Source: Prevotellaceae bacterium UBA711 (GTDB taxonomy: Bacteria > Bacteroidota > Bacteroidia > Bacteroidales > Bacteroidaceae). Taken from it: a stretch of 15,622 nucleotides of DNA. Position 1 is the first letter of the stretch. Each line of letters opens with the position of its first letter. Made by a program: the position numbers and the translations under genes. The stretch lies in contig DBLZ01000037.1 of assembly GCA_002297545.1 (NCBI GenBank), positions 1-15,622 of the forward strand, written 5' to 3'. Below, in pieces: positions 1 through 6,985 of this stretch. The notes beneath the pieces are model-generated. The model was given only the letters and a program-made list of their open reading frames with translations. It was not told where the DNA came from and searched no databases.

Positions 1-780
1 CCACTTGGAGAAACGGAATAGCAGCAGCTTGTCCGTCTCCTCGGCTGGCACCACATCCATGGCATACGTTATCTCGGTCACTTCCGTAGTGCCCGAGAAC
101 AAACTGCCAAGCACACGTTGCTGACGGTCCAGCCCATCGAGCATCAGCTTCAGCTGCTGCCCATCCTTGGGAGTGTTGTCGGCCTCGCCACGCAACAAGG
201 CATCGCGGCTCTCGCGTATATCATATATTTCGCGAGCCACCAACTCGGCCATCTTGGCCGTGGAACCCGCCTGCAACATGTCGCGATTGAGATACATATT
301 GAGCTCCGACCTGGTGATAGCCTTTTCCAGCACCCGTGGCCGAGGGATGGACGGCAAGCAGGTCTCGGCTACATCCTTGGTATTGATGCCCAGCAGCAAT
401 CCGTCGGCAGTCAGGCTGATGAGCGGTGCAACCGTGCGGCCCTTCAGCTTGATGCTATATGCCTTGTCCTTATCGGGAATGCCGTGCGGTATCAGCTGAA
501 TATCCTTCACACGCCACGTGGTGGATGTATGCGTCGGCACATCTTGCATGCGCATGTATTTGTAGGCATAGGCATAGGCATCGCCGGGAGTGGTGACACT
601 CTTCTCTGCTGTCACTATCATGCGCAATGCCGTACGGGGCAGGAAATAACTGACACCTTCGAGAGTGGCTCCCGGGACGAACTGTTCGGTCTGCGTCTGC
701 GCATGGCCAAAGGTCGTGGAAAGTGCAAAGGAAGACAGCAGGATGCCGCACTTTACAAGAGAGGAAATTCTATGTATCAT
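1..780 (-). CDS. DUF4831 family exported protein (C-terminus beyond window)
   Basis: The reverse strand reads 260 codons without a stop from the ATG at 780-778 to the window edge, so the C-terminus is missing. The N-terminus (MIHRISSLVK, then a hydrophobic stretch to about residue 24, then GHAQTQ) looks like a signal peptide cleaved after Ala27. The mature part has the pattern I associate with DUF4831: GVSYFLPRTAL at 42-52, then PGDAYAYAYKYMRMQDV at 65-81, a TTWRVKDIQL segment near 87, and a Lys/Asp-rich 'IPDKDKAYSIKLKG' turn. The family is a Bacteroidetes protein of unknown function, probably periplasmic or outer-membrane associated. The start is supported by an in-frame TAA five codons upstream and by a TATCTTTG box about 35 bases before the ATG. 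Codon use resembles the neighbours. The family call is from memory of the pattern, not from a search. Confidence 0.85.
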   Translation of the reverse strand, partial: MIHRISSLVKCGILLSSFALSTTFGHAQTQTEQFVPGATLEGVSYFLPRTALRMIVTAEKSVTTPGDAYAYAYKYMRMQDVPTHTSTTWRVKDIQLIPHGIPDKDKAYSIKLKGRTVAPLISLTADGLLLGINTKDVAETCLPSIPRPRVLEKAITRSELNMYLNRDMLQAGSTAKMAELVAREIYDIRESRDALLRGEADNTPKDGQQLKLMLDGLDRQQRVLGSLFSGTTEVTEITYAMDVVPAEETDKLLLFRFSKW

Positions 781-814
781 GACGTATTTTTATTCGTATC
801 CGCGTATTTCATGA

Positions 815-822
815 CAAAGATA
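815..822 (-). promoter_or_regulatory. Bacteroidetes -7 box for the DUF4831 gene
   Basis: The reverse strand reads TATCTTTG, matching the TAnnTTTG consensus of the Bacteroidetes primary sigma factor. It lies about 35 bases before the ATG at 780. A clean TTTG -33 element at the usual spacing was not seen, so the call rests on the -7 box and its position. Confidence 0.5.
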
Positions 823-876
823 CAAAAATAATCAAAACTACGATGCCACGCGGACGAGACTTTGGACTTTTTTCAC

Positions 877-884
877 TATCTTTG
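877..884 (+). promoter_or_regulatory. -7 box for hpt (divergent promoter region)
   Basis: TATCTTTG lies 17 bases before the hpt ATG at 902, so the leader would be short. The box is back-to-back with the one at 815-822, making 781-901 a divergent promoter region. A TTTG at 861-864 is too close (12 bases) to be a canonical -33 element. Confidence 0.5.
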
Positions 885-901
885 CCATTCAGTAATGTCT
901 T

Positions 902-1450
902 ATGGCAATACCTATGAGCACGATACAAGTACATGACAAGAAATTTGCGCCCAGCATACCGGCCGAGGACATCTTGCAGCAGGTGAGGCGCGTGGCACAG
1001 GAAATCAACCGCGACTACGAGGGACAGAGTCCCCTCTTTCTGGTGGTGCTGAACGGTGCCTTTGTCTTCGCGGCCGACCTTATGCGCGAAGTCACAGTAC
1101 CCGCAGAGATATCTTTCGTAAAGCTGGCCTCCTACGAGGGAACAGCCTCCACCGGAACTGTGCGCGAGGTCATCGGCCTGAATACCGACATCACGGGGCG
1201 CCCGGTGATCATCGTTGAGGACATAGTAGAGAGCGGCATAACCATGGCGCACATGATAGAGCGGCTGAGAAGTCAGAACCCCAAGAGCATTGAGATATGC
1301 ACACTGCTACTGAAGCCGGAGTGCCTGCAGGTGAAGCTGGACATCAAGTACGTGGCCATGGAGATACCCAACGACTTCATACTGGGTTACGGACTGGACT
1401 ACAACGGACTGGGACGCGGTCTGAAGGACATCTATACCATCATATCATAA
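902..1450 (+). CDS. hpt: Hypoxanthine phosphoribosyltransferase
   Basis: This is a cytosolic purine-salvage enzyme that transfers ribose-5-phosphate from PRPP to hypoxanthine (and usually guanine), giving IMP/GMP. The 182 residues match the usual bacterial Hpt length. The PRPP-binding signature is at 102-114 (VIIVEDIVESGIT). The N-terminal loop reads VVLNGAFVFAADL at 48-60, and the C-terminal purine/Mg region reads IPNDFILGYGLDY at 155-167. One oddity is that the residue matching the usual catalytic-base Asp (VEDIIDTG in human HPRT) is Glu110 here. ATG 902 follows an A/T-rich leader with no Shine-Dalgarno. Met5 (914) is an alternative start. It is the first gene of an hpt-adk-obgE cluster, 78 bp before adk with no terminator seen between them. 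Confidence 0.95.
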   Translation: MAIPMSTIQVHDKKFAPSIPAEDILQQVRRVAQEINRDYEGQSPLFLVVLNGAFVFAADLMREVTVPAEISFVKLASYEGTASTGTVREVIGLNTDITGRPVIIVEDIVESGITMAHMIERLRSQNPKSIEICTLLLKPECLQVKLDIKYVAMEIPNDFILGYGLDYNGLGRGLKDIYTIIS

Positions 1451-1528
1451 GATAGTATGGACGTGTGCCCGCGCGACCCGTAATTATATATGTAAGCATA
1501 ATCACACAAATACACACACCATATTATT

Positions 1529-2107
1529 ATGAAGAACATCATCATCTTTGGTGCCCCGGGCTCCGGCAAGGGCACATATAGCGACGAGATCGTTACCAAG
1601 TATCACATGGGGCACATCAGCACGGGCGACGTACTGCGCGCACAGATCAAGGCAGGCACCGAACTGGGCAAGACGGCACAGAGCTACATAGATAACGGCC
1701 AGCTGCTTCCCGATGAACTGATGATCGACATCCTGGCCAATGCCTACGACCAATTCCCCGCAGGACAGGGCGTAATCTTCGACGGTTTCCCCCGCACCAT
1801 ACCGCAAGCCGAGGCCTTGAAAAAGATGCTGGCCGAACGTGGACACGACATGGGCATGATGATAGAACTGATCGTCGGCGAGGACGTGTTGATGCAGCGT
1901 CTGCTGCGCCGTGCCATAGAACAGGGACGTGCCGACGACAACGAGGAGACGATAAAGAAGCGCTTTGCCGTGTATCACTCACAGACCGCTCCCCTCTCCG
2001 ACTGGTTTGCCAAAGAAGGCATACGCCATACATTCTCTTGGGCAGAACTTGGTTCCAAGGAGGGCATGCTGGAGGCCATTTTCAAGACCATAGACGAGCA
2101 GGCCTAA
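1529..2107 (+). CDS. adk: Adenylate kinase (short-LID form)
   Basis: Adenylate kinase interconverts ATP + AMP and 2 ADP in the cytosol. The 192-residue product carries the P-loop GAPGSGKGT at 8-16, the AMP-binding segment HISTGDVLR at 29-37, and FDGFPRT at 84-90. The LID region at about 126-153 has the Arg residues (RRAIEQGRADD, then KKRFAVYH) but is short and lacks the four-Cys zinc site of the long form, as expected for this length. The leader before the ATG is A/T-rich (ccatattatt) without a Shine-Dalgarno. It sits 78 bp after hpt and 47 bp before obgE on the same strand, so co-transcription is likely. Confidence 0.97.
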   Translation: MKNIIIFGAPGSGKGTYSDEIVTKYHMGHISTGDVLRAQIKAGTELGKTAQSYIDNGQLLPDELMIDILANAYDQFPAGQGVIFDGFPRTIPQAEALKKMLAERGHDMGMMIELIVGEDVLMQRLLRRAIEQGRADDNEETIKKRFAVYHSQTAPLSDWFAKEGIRHTFSWAELGSKEGMLEAIFKTIDEQA

Positions 2108-2154
2108 TCAAACACCCGCTGCAAGTGCAGCGACCACAACATTCCTACCGACCG

Positions 2155-3312
2155 ATGGAAAGCAATTTTGTAGACTACGTTAAGATAGTATGCCGCTCAG
2201 GCAAAGGCGGGCGCGGCTCCATGCACATGCACCGTGCCAAGTACGCCCCAAACGGTGGCCCCGACGGCGGCAACGGCGGACGCGGCGGACACGTCATCCT
2301 GCGTGGCAACCACAACTACTGGACCCTGCTGCACCTGCGCTATGACCGCCATATCTTTGCCACGCACGGAGAAAACGGCGGCAAGAACAAGTCCACCGGC
2401 GCCGACGGCGAGGACCGGTACATAGACGTGCCGTGCGGCACCGTAGTCTACAATGCCGAAACGGGCGAATACATCTGCGACGTGAAGGAGGACGGCCAAG
2501 AGGTAATCCTGTTGCGCGGCGGACGTGGCGGCTTGGGCAACTGGAACTTCGCTACCGCCACCAACCAGGCACCGCGCTATGCCCAGCCGGGTGAGCCGAT
2601 GCAGGAAATGACGGTAATCATGGAGCTGAAACTGCTGGCCGACGTGGGCTTGGTTGGCTTCCCCAATGCGGGCAAGAGCACCCTGCTCTCCAGTCTGTCC
2701 AGTGCCAAGCCCAAGATTGCCGATTACCCTTTCACCACTATGGAACCCTCCTTGGGCATAGTCCCCTACCGCAACGGTCAATCCTTCGTGATGGCCGACA
2801 TTCCGGGCATCATAGAGGGTGCCAGCGAGGGTCGTGGCCTGGGGCTGAGGTTCCTGCGCCACATTGAGCGTAACTCCCTGCTGCTGTTCATGATACCCGG
2901 TGACACAGACGACATCAGGAAGGAGTACGAAATACTGCTGCACGAGGTAACCACCTTCAACCCCGAGCTGATGGACAAGCAGCGCATCCTGGCTATCACC
3001 AAGAGCGATCTGCTGGACGATGAGTTGCAACAGATGCTGTCCGAAGACCTGCCTTCCGATCTGCCGGTCATCTTCATCTCGGCCGTAACCCAAAAGGGCA
3101 TCACAGAACTGAAAGACATGCTTTGGGCCGCCCTTAACGCCGAAAGCAACAAGATAGCCTCTATCACCCACGAGGAAAGCATCGTCCACCGCAACAAGGA
3201 CATGGTCATGCTCCGCAATGAAATGAAGGATGAGGGCGAGGACGAAGACATCCAGTTTCTGGACGAGGACGAATACGAGATAGAGGACTACGAGGAAGAG
3301 GACTGGGACTGA
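2155..3312 (+). CDS. obgE: Obg/CgtA GTPase
   Basis: Obg is an essential GTPase that binds the large ribosomal subunit and acts in ribosome assembly and growth control. The 385-residue frame shows the glycine-rich Obg fold at about 1-160 (GKGGRGSMH, GGPDGGNGGRGG, RGGRGGLGN). The G domain follows, with G1 GFPNAGKST at 168-176, switch YPFTT at 191-195, G3 DIPG at 215-218, G4 as TKSD at 282-285 instead of the usual NKxD, and G5 SA at 309-310. The tail from 359 to 385 is extremely acidic (Glu/Asp runs ending EEDWD). The open frame extends 39 codons upstream into adk, but ATG 2155 gives MESNFVDYVKI, the normal Obg N-terminus, so the earlier ATG was rejected. It is the last gene of the hpt-adk-obgE cluster, with a terminator hairpin 26 bp downstream. 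Confidence 0.97.
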   Translation: MESNFVDYVKIVCRSGKGGRGSMHMHRAKYAPNGGPDGGNGGRGGHVILRGNHNYWTLLHLRYDRHIFATHGENGGKNKSTGADGEDRYIDVPCGTVVYNAETGEYICDVKEDGQEVILLRGGRGGLGNWNFATATNQAPRYAQPGEPMQEMTVIMELKLLADVGLVGFPNAGKSTLLSSLSSAKPKIADYPFTTMEPSLGIVPYRNGQSFVMADIPGIIEGASEGRGLGLRFLRHIERNSLLLFMIPGDTDDIRKEYEILLHEVTTFNPELMDKQRILAITKSDLLDDELQQMLSEDLPSDLPVIFISAVTQKGITELKDMLWAALNAESNKIASITHEESIVHRNKDMVMLRNEMKDEGEDEDIQFLDEDEYEIEDYEEEDWD

Positions 3313-3337
3313 TACGCCTAACATACGACGACAACAG

Positions 3338-3381
3338 GCATCGGGGTTCGCCGGCAAGGCGCACAGCCCCGATGTGCTTTT
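3338..3381 (+). terminator. Hairpin terminator after obgE
   Basis: CATCGGGG (3339-3346) pairs with CCCCGATG (3367-3374), giving an 8-bp stem. A nested CGCC/GGCG stem (3349-3352 with 3358-3361) lies in the loop. TTTT follows at 3378-3381. It lies 26 bp past the obgE stop and before the next -7 box, as expected for an intrinsic terminator. Confidence 0.75.
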
Positions 3382-3396
3382 AACACCAATCGGTCG

Positions 3397-3404
3397 TACA
3401 TTTG
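3397..3404 (+). promoter_or_regulatory. -7 box for the alpha/beta hydrolase gene
   Basis: TACATTTG fits TAnnTTTG and lies 32 bases before the ATG at 3437, just after the obgE terminator. The best -33 candidate at 20-base spacing is a weak TGTG (3373-3376), inside the terminator stem. The surrounding bases resemble a palindromic motif at 14001-14027. Confidence 0.5.
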
Positions 3405-3436
3405 GGTTTAACAAGTACACACAAAGACCAATTACT

Positions 3437-4360
3437 ATGGAGCGAAATACAGCACGAGTGAGAAAGGCACTGACCGTACTGGTCACGTTCTTCATTCTGC
3501 TGGCCATAACCTGTGCCGGTGCCAGCGCATACATGTTACACTACTCTTTGTATAACGCTGAAAGCAGGCTGCCGTCCATCGAGTATGACATGCCATACCT
3601 CATGATGGACACCTTCGTTACAATGCCAAGTGGAGACCGCCATCATGCCATCTTTATGAGCAACGACTCGGCCAAGGGGCGTACTGCCGTAATAGTGCAT
3701 GGATACAAGGACCACTGCAAAAGCTTCCTTGACTTGGGCATAATGTACCACGACTCTTTAGGTTACAACATCCTATTACCCGACCTGCACGGCCATGGCC
3801 TAAGCGATGGCAACGACATACAAATGGGCTGGAAGGACCGCCTGGACGTGTTGCACTGGACCAAGGTAGCCGAGGAGATGTTTCGCGACAGCCTGTATGA
3901 ATCAAAAATGGTAGTGCACGGCGTGTCAATGGGCGCCGCAACCACCATGTGCCTGTCCGGCAAGAAAAACCTGCCTCCGTATATACGAGCCTTTGTAGAA
4001 GACTGCGGCTACACCAGCGTATGGGATGAATTCAGCGGTCAACTAAAGGAACAGTTCGGCTTGCCGGCCTTCCCGCTGATGTACACCACGAGCCTGCTAT
4101 GCAAATGGCAGTACGGATGGAGCTTCGAGGAAGCATCGCCAATAAAACAGGTCGCGAAGTGCAATCGTCCCATGTTATTCATCCACGGTGATGCAGACAC
4201 CTATGTACCGTATTCCATGCTGCGCCCGCTGTATAATGCCAAACCACAACCCAAGGAAATGTGGATAGCACCCGGCTCACAACACGCCAAAGCCTTTCAC
4301 GACCATCCCGCGGAATACACCGCTGTCGTGAGGGATTTCCTGCAGAAATACTGTCGCTGA
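3437..4360 (+). CDS. Membrane-anchored alpha/beta hydrolase
   Basis: The 307-residue product is a serine hydrolase of the alpha/beta fold (S33/BAAT-like superfamily); its substrate cannot be told. One hydrophobic helix at about 11-33, after a basic start (MERNTARVRK), should anchor it in the inner membrane with the catalytic domain outside. The catalytic parts are visible: oxyanion segment VHGYKDH at 87-93, nucleophile elbow GVSMG with Ser164, catalytic Asp254 in HGDADTYVP, and His283 in GSQHAKAF. LLPDLHGHGLSDG at 113-125 is typical of the fold. The frame stays open for 21 codons upstream of ATG 3437, but the -7 box at 3397-3404 lies inside that extension and the extra residues are unlike a membrane protein start, so 3437 was chosen. 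It is 100 bp before the DJ-1-like gene, with no terminator or promoter box between them. Confidence 0.88.
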   Translation: MERNTARVRKALTVLVTFFILLAITCAGASAYMLHYSLYNAESRLPSIEYDMPYLMMDTFVTMPSGDRHHAIFMSNDSAKGRTAVIVHGYKDHCKSFLDLGIMYHDSLGYNILLPDLHGHGLSDGNDIQMGWKDRLDVLHWTKVAEEMFRDSLYESKMVVHGVSMGAATTMCLSGKKNLPPYIRAFVEDCGYTSVWDEFSGQLKEQFGLPAFPLMYTTSLLCKWQYGWSFEEASPIKQVAKCNRPMLFIHGDADTYVPYSMLRPLYNAKPQPKEMWIAPGSQHAKAFHDHPAEYTAVVRDFLQKYCR

Positions 4361-4460
4361 ATAGCAGGGCAACAGCTCTGAATAGACCATAAGCATAGAA
4401 GGTGAAGTGAGGCATTGCAGGGAAGCACGGCACCCTCCACAGAACAGAAAACAAAAGAAC

Positions 4461-5072
4461 ATGAGCAACGAGATTCTTTACGTCCTTCTGCCGGACTATG
4501 CCGGTCACGAGGCAGTGTATCTTTCGCAGGCCATCGCATCAGATGACCATGCCCTGAAGGCCCCCCCCATGTATATAAATAAGGTGGTGGCCCCGACGAT
4601 GGACCCGGTCAGATCGATTGGCGGCTTCCGCACCATACCCGACTATTCTTTTGAGACCATGCCGGAGGACTATGCCGCACTGGTGCTTATAGGAGGTTTC
4701 GGATGGAGCACGGACATAGCAGAACAGGTGGTGCCGCTTGTTAAACGGGCCATGGCAAAAGGCCGAATAATAGGCGCTATCTGCAACGCGGCTTCATTCA
4801 TGGCACGTCACGGTTTCCTGAATGCCGTGTCACATACGGGGAATGGGCTGGAGCAATTGCAATTGTGGGGCGAAGAGCATTACACTAACGCCGGCGGTTA
4901 TGTCCATGCACAAGCGGTGACCGACAGGAACATCGTCACGGCCAACGGATCCGCAACCCTCGAGTTTGCCAAAGCGCTCCTGCTATTGCTCCGCAACGAC
5001 ACGCCGGAGCGCATCGACATGTACTACCAATTCAACAAAGAGGGTTTCTGCGCCCTGTTTCCACAAAACTGA
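4461..5072 (+). CDS. DJ-1/PfpI family protein (glutamine-amidotransferase-like)
   Basis: The 203-residue protein belongs to the class I glutamine-amidotransferase-like DJ-1/PfpI superfamily, closest in look to the YoaZ/YdeA-like stress proteins. The nucleophile elbow is GAICNAASFMA with Cys108. A Glu in the N-terminal region (HEAV, Glu17) is placed like the DJ-1 acid that contacts the cysteine. IGGFGW at 77-82 and TANGSATLEFAKALL at 160-174 are further family features. The exact activity (chaperone, deglycase-like or amidase) cannot be inferred. ATG 4461 follows acaaaagaac. The frame is open 18 codons further up, but those codons give a Cys/Arg/His-rich non-family start. An uninterrupted run of eight C residues sits inside codons 34-36. 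After the TGA at 5070-5072 the same frame stays open for 66 more codons. Confidence 0.88.
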   Translation: MSNEILYVLLPDYAGHEAVYLSQAIASDDHALKAPPMYINKVVAPTMDPVRSIGGFRTIPDYSFETMPEDYAALVLIGGFGWSTDIAEQVVPLVKRAMAKGRIIGAICNAASFMARHGFLNAVSHTGNGLEQLQLWGEEHYTNAGGYVHAQAVTDRNIVTANGSATLEFAKALLLLLRNDTPERIDMYYQFNKEGFCALFPQN

Positions 5073-5096
5073 CAGGCTTCCAAGAAGGAGTTCTCC

Positions 5097-5273
5097 ATGT
5101 CGGCATGCACTGGCTTCGGCTTCGATGCCCGCAAGCAGAATACCATGGACGCCGACTTTGAACAGGTACGCGGCGACTTCGAGAGCAACACCTTCATAGC
5201 TGCCGTAACCGAGCACATCCAGCACAAAACTGCGTTGGGCGACAAGTGGTTGGCCCAACTGATCGGAGAATAA
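5097..5273 (+). CDS. Unrecognised 58-residue protein or gene remnant
   Basis: I do not recognise this frame. It begins MSACTGFGFDARKQNTM and ends DKWLAQLIGE, is mixed-charge and soluble, and has no signal peptide or membrane segment. Codon choice matches the neighbouring genes (C or G in most third positions), which argues that it is or was protein-coding. AAGGAG at 5085-5090, six bases before the ATG, is a good Shine-Dalgarno match, unusual in this window; it could be chance, because the same bases also read Lys-Glu in the open frame. The frame is the same as the preceding DJ-1-like gene and is open from its TGA, so alternatives are a small downstream gene, the 3' end of a decayed gene, or a readthrough extension. 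The repeat element at 5281 starts seven bases after its stop. Confidence 0.5.
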   Translation: MSACTGFGFDARKQNTMDADFEQVRGDFESNTFIAAVTEHIQHKTALGDKWLAQLIGE

Positions 5274-5280
5274 CGGGTCT

Positions 5281-5480
5281 GCGTATATTTCCGGTTGGTG
5301 AGGCCAGGTAACGCCCCCCCTTGGACGGCCGACACCAACTTTATATGAAAGCCCGACGCCCCATCAGACAAACTGGACGGGCTGAAAGCCCAACAAGCAG
5401 CCAGCCCGGTGCAAGCGAAGCGGCGCACTGGGGATATAGTTAGCGAGAAGATATGCGCCCTAAAAGGGCAAAAGCACTGA
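5281..5480 (+). repeat. Three-hairpin intergenic repeat, copy A
   Basis: Copy A opens with a block resembling GCGTATATTTCCGGTTGGT at 5281. Hairpin 1 is GGGCT-GAA-AGCCC (5379-5391). After a 13-base spacer, hairpin 2 is CCCGGTGC/GCACTGGG (5405-5412 with 5425-5432, one G-T pair), whose loop holds AAGCGAAGCGGC. After a 24-base spacer, hairpin 3 is GCCCT-AAA-AGGGC (5457-5469). The same order and spacings recur in copy B on the other strand. No protein is encoded. Confidence 0.8.
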
Positions 5481-5510
5481 TATTCAACGTCCTGCCATCA
5501 CTATATTACC

Positions 5511-5680
5511 GCTTATGCCCCTTCTGGGCGTAAGAATGTGGGTGGACAGAATACCCAGGGCGCCGCTTCGCTTGCCCTGGGCTGATGTCTTGTTGCCCCT
5601 TCGGGGCGTCTCCGTGGTGGCTGATTTCTCGGAAGCCTCTTGGACGGCTTGCCTGGCCTTACCAACCGAAAATATCCGCT
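5511..5680 (-). repeat. Three-hairpin intergenic repeat, copy B (inverted)
   Basis: Read on the reverse strand, copy B opens with a block resembling GCGGATATTTTCGGTTGGT (5679 downward). Hairpin 1 is GCCCC-GAA-GGGGC (5607-5595). After a 13-base spacer, hairpin 2 is a perfect CCCAGGGC/GCCCTGGG (5581-5574 with 5561-5554), with the loop AAGCGAAGCGGC identical to copy A. After a 24-base spacer, hairpin 3 is GCCC/GGGC (5529-5517). The spacings equal those of copy A, and the paired bases differ by compensating changes. Bases 5681-5790 hold a further related-looking stretch with a CGGAGG/CCTCCG hairpin at 5719-5736. Confidence 0.8.
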
Positions 5681-5797
5681 GCCCCGGAACATGCGCTCCG
5701 CTATCTTGAGGGCATCTCCGGAGGCGTTGACCTCCGTCCCGCCATCAGCAGGTCCACGGCTCACGGCGCGACGGAAGTGAGGTTCAATGACAAGGCA

Positions 5798-6967
5798 TCA
5801 TGCCTTTTGCTTGTTCTTGATCTGTTCGGCCTGCTGTTTGGCCTTGGATATCAGAGGCTGCCAATTGAAATTGTTCTTCAGGCCGGAAATGGTTTGTACC
5901 GTCATGATAAGCACAGACACGAAACTGAACACAAAGGCACCGACAATCATCAGGCCTATCTTGAGGCCAAGCACTATGATGTTTGCCGTATTGGGCTCGG
6001 TAGACGTCTCCTTGTGACCGTTGGAATAGGTGGTGGTTACCTTGTAGTCGGGCAAGAGTGACATGGCAAAACCTGTGCCGAAGAAGAAGCCGCCGATGGC
6101 AAAACCCCATGTCTGCAACTTATCCAGGAAGTTCTGACGCTTGCGGTGTGCCGTTATCACGTATCCAAGGGAATAACCTGAGATGATGTACAAAGGTATG
6201 AGCACGCAGAGGAATATCATCCATCTCAATGTGCTGTTCTTCGCGCTATTCTTGTAGCCGAGGGACTTGTTTGCCTCCTGCAGTGCCGTCTTCTTGATGT
6301 CCTTATACTCCATCTGCTCCATCTCCTTGTACTCCTTCATGGCATCAGCGGCACGTTGGGTACTCTCATCGGCCCTGTCCAGGAACTTCTTCTTTGCTTC
6401 CTTGGTAGACGCCGTGTCGGCCTTTTGGGTACACTCCTGGGCATACTTCGCTGAGCTTTCGGCCTGGCTCTTGTAATGGGACAACTGGTAAAGTTTATAG
6501 GCAGCTGCGGAATTATAGCGTGAGCCGTAGTCGACCGACACAGGAACGCAGTCGTAGGCAATCGTGGTGTCGCTCTTCTCCCAAGCCTCCACTTTGGCCA
6601 CGAGAGCCTTGGCCTCGTTCACATCATCCTCGTTCGACGAGTTGCACCACCAGAAGAAAGCGGCTGCGAGCACGGCTCCTCCGATGATGGCCCACTTCCA
6701 TGTGCGGTGACGCGTACGGGAGTAGTCGATGATTTCCCTCAGATCATCCACACGGTTGCGGAAGTTCTCATCATACGGGTCGTCGGCAGCCTCCACTGCC
6801 TTATTAAGCAACTCCTCCATGCGATCTGTCTCCTCGGCAGAAACAGGATATACATTATCCCAGTCAGTTTCGCCTCTGTCGCGTTCTTCTGCCTTGATGT
6901 GGGATGAGACGAACAATGCCTCGTCCAGCATCTCCCACGCTCTGTGGTTCTTTAAATCCTCGTTCAT
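5798..6967 (-). CDS. Coiled-coil membrane protein of the SPFH operon
   Basis: I cannot assign this 389-residue protein to a named family. The N-terminal 90 residues are acidic and soluble. A transmembrane helix follows at about 91-108, then a long charged Ala/Lys/Glu-rich helical stretch at 114-240 that should form a coiled coil. Three hydrophobic segments come next (about 248-270, 285-303, 329-358), and the tail is basic (ISKAKQQAEQIKNKQKA). No signal peptide is visible. It is the last gene of a four-gene unit, 18 bp after the zinc-ribbon/TPR gene. A long helical membrane-surface protein beside an SPFH protein could play the part PspA plays in the Bacillus ydj cluster; this is an inference, with no recognised PspA signature. 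AAGGCA/TGCCTT flank the stop codon at 5792-5806, and copy B of the repeat lies beyond. Confidence 0.85.
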   Translation of the reverse strand: MNEDLKNHRAWEMLDEALFVSSHIKAEERDRGETDWDNVYPVSAEETDRMEELLNKAVEAADDPYDENFRNRVDDLREIIDYSRTRHRTWKWAIIGGAVLAAAFFWWCNSSNEDDVNEAKALVAKVEAWEKSDTTIAYDCVPVSVDYGSRYNSAAAYKLYQLSHYKSQAESSAKYAQECTQKADTASTKEAKKKFLDRADESTQRAADAMKEYKEMEQMEYKDIKKTALQEANKSLGYKNSAKNSTLRWMIFLCVLIPLYIISGYSLGYVITAHRKRQNFLDKLQTWGFAIGGFFFGTGFAMSLLPDYKVTTTYSNGHKETSTEPNTANIIVLGLKIGLMIVGAFVFSFVSVLIMTVQTISGLKNNFNWQPLISKAKQQAEQIKNKQKA

Positions 6968-6985
6968 GTCTGTACGTATTGATGG

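Noticed and set aside
118..831. 237-codon open frame on the plus strand
   Set aside because: It runs opposite the DUF4831 gene, which has a signal peptide, family pattern and promoter box.
2038..2154. N-terminal extension of Obg from the upstream ATG
   Set aside because: It overlaps the end of adk and precedes the normal Obg N-terminus MESNFVDYVKI at 2155.
2197..3534. 445-codon open frame on the minus strand
   Set aside because: It lies almost wholly opposite obgE and its translation is His/Gln/Val-rich with no motif; it is a by-product of the GC-rich third positions of obgE.
5281..5680. Group II intron or riboswitch
   Set aside because: No domain V hairpin, reverse transcriptase or known aptamer core was seen, and the elements follow stop codons rather than precede a start.
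5513..5764. 83-codon open frame on the minus strand rich in Pro and Arg
   Set aside because: It is produced by the structured repeat (copy B); the stem-loop bases explain its composition, so it is not called as a protein.
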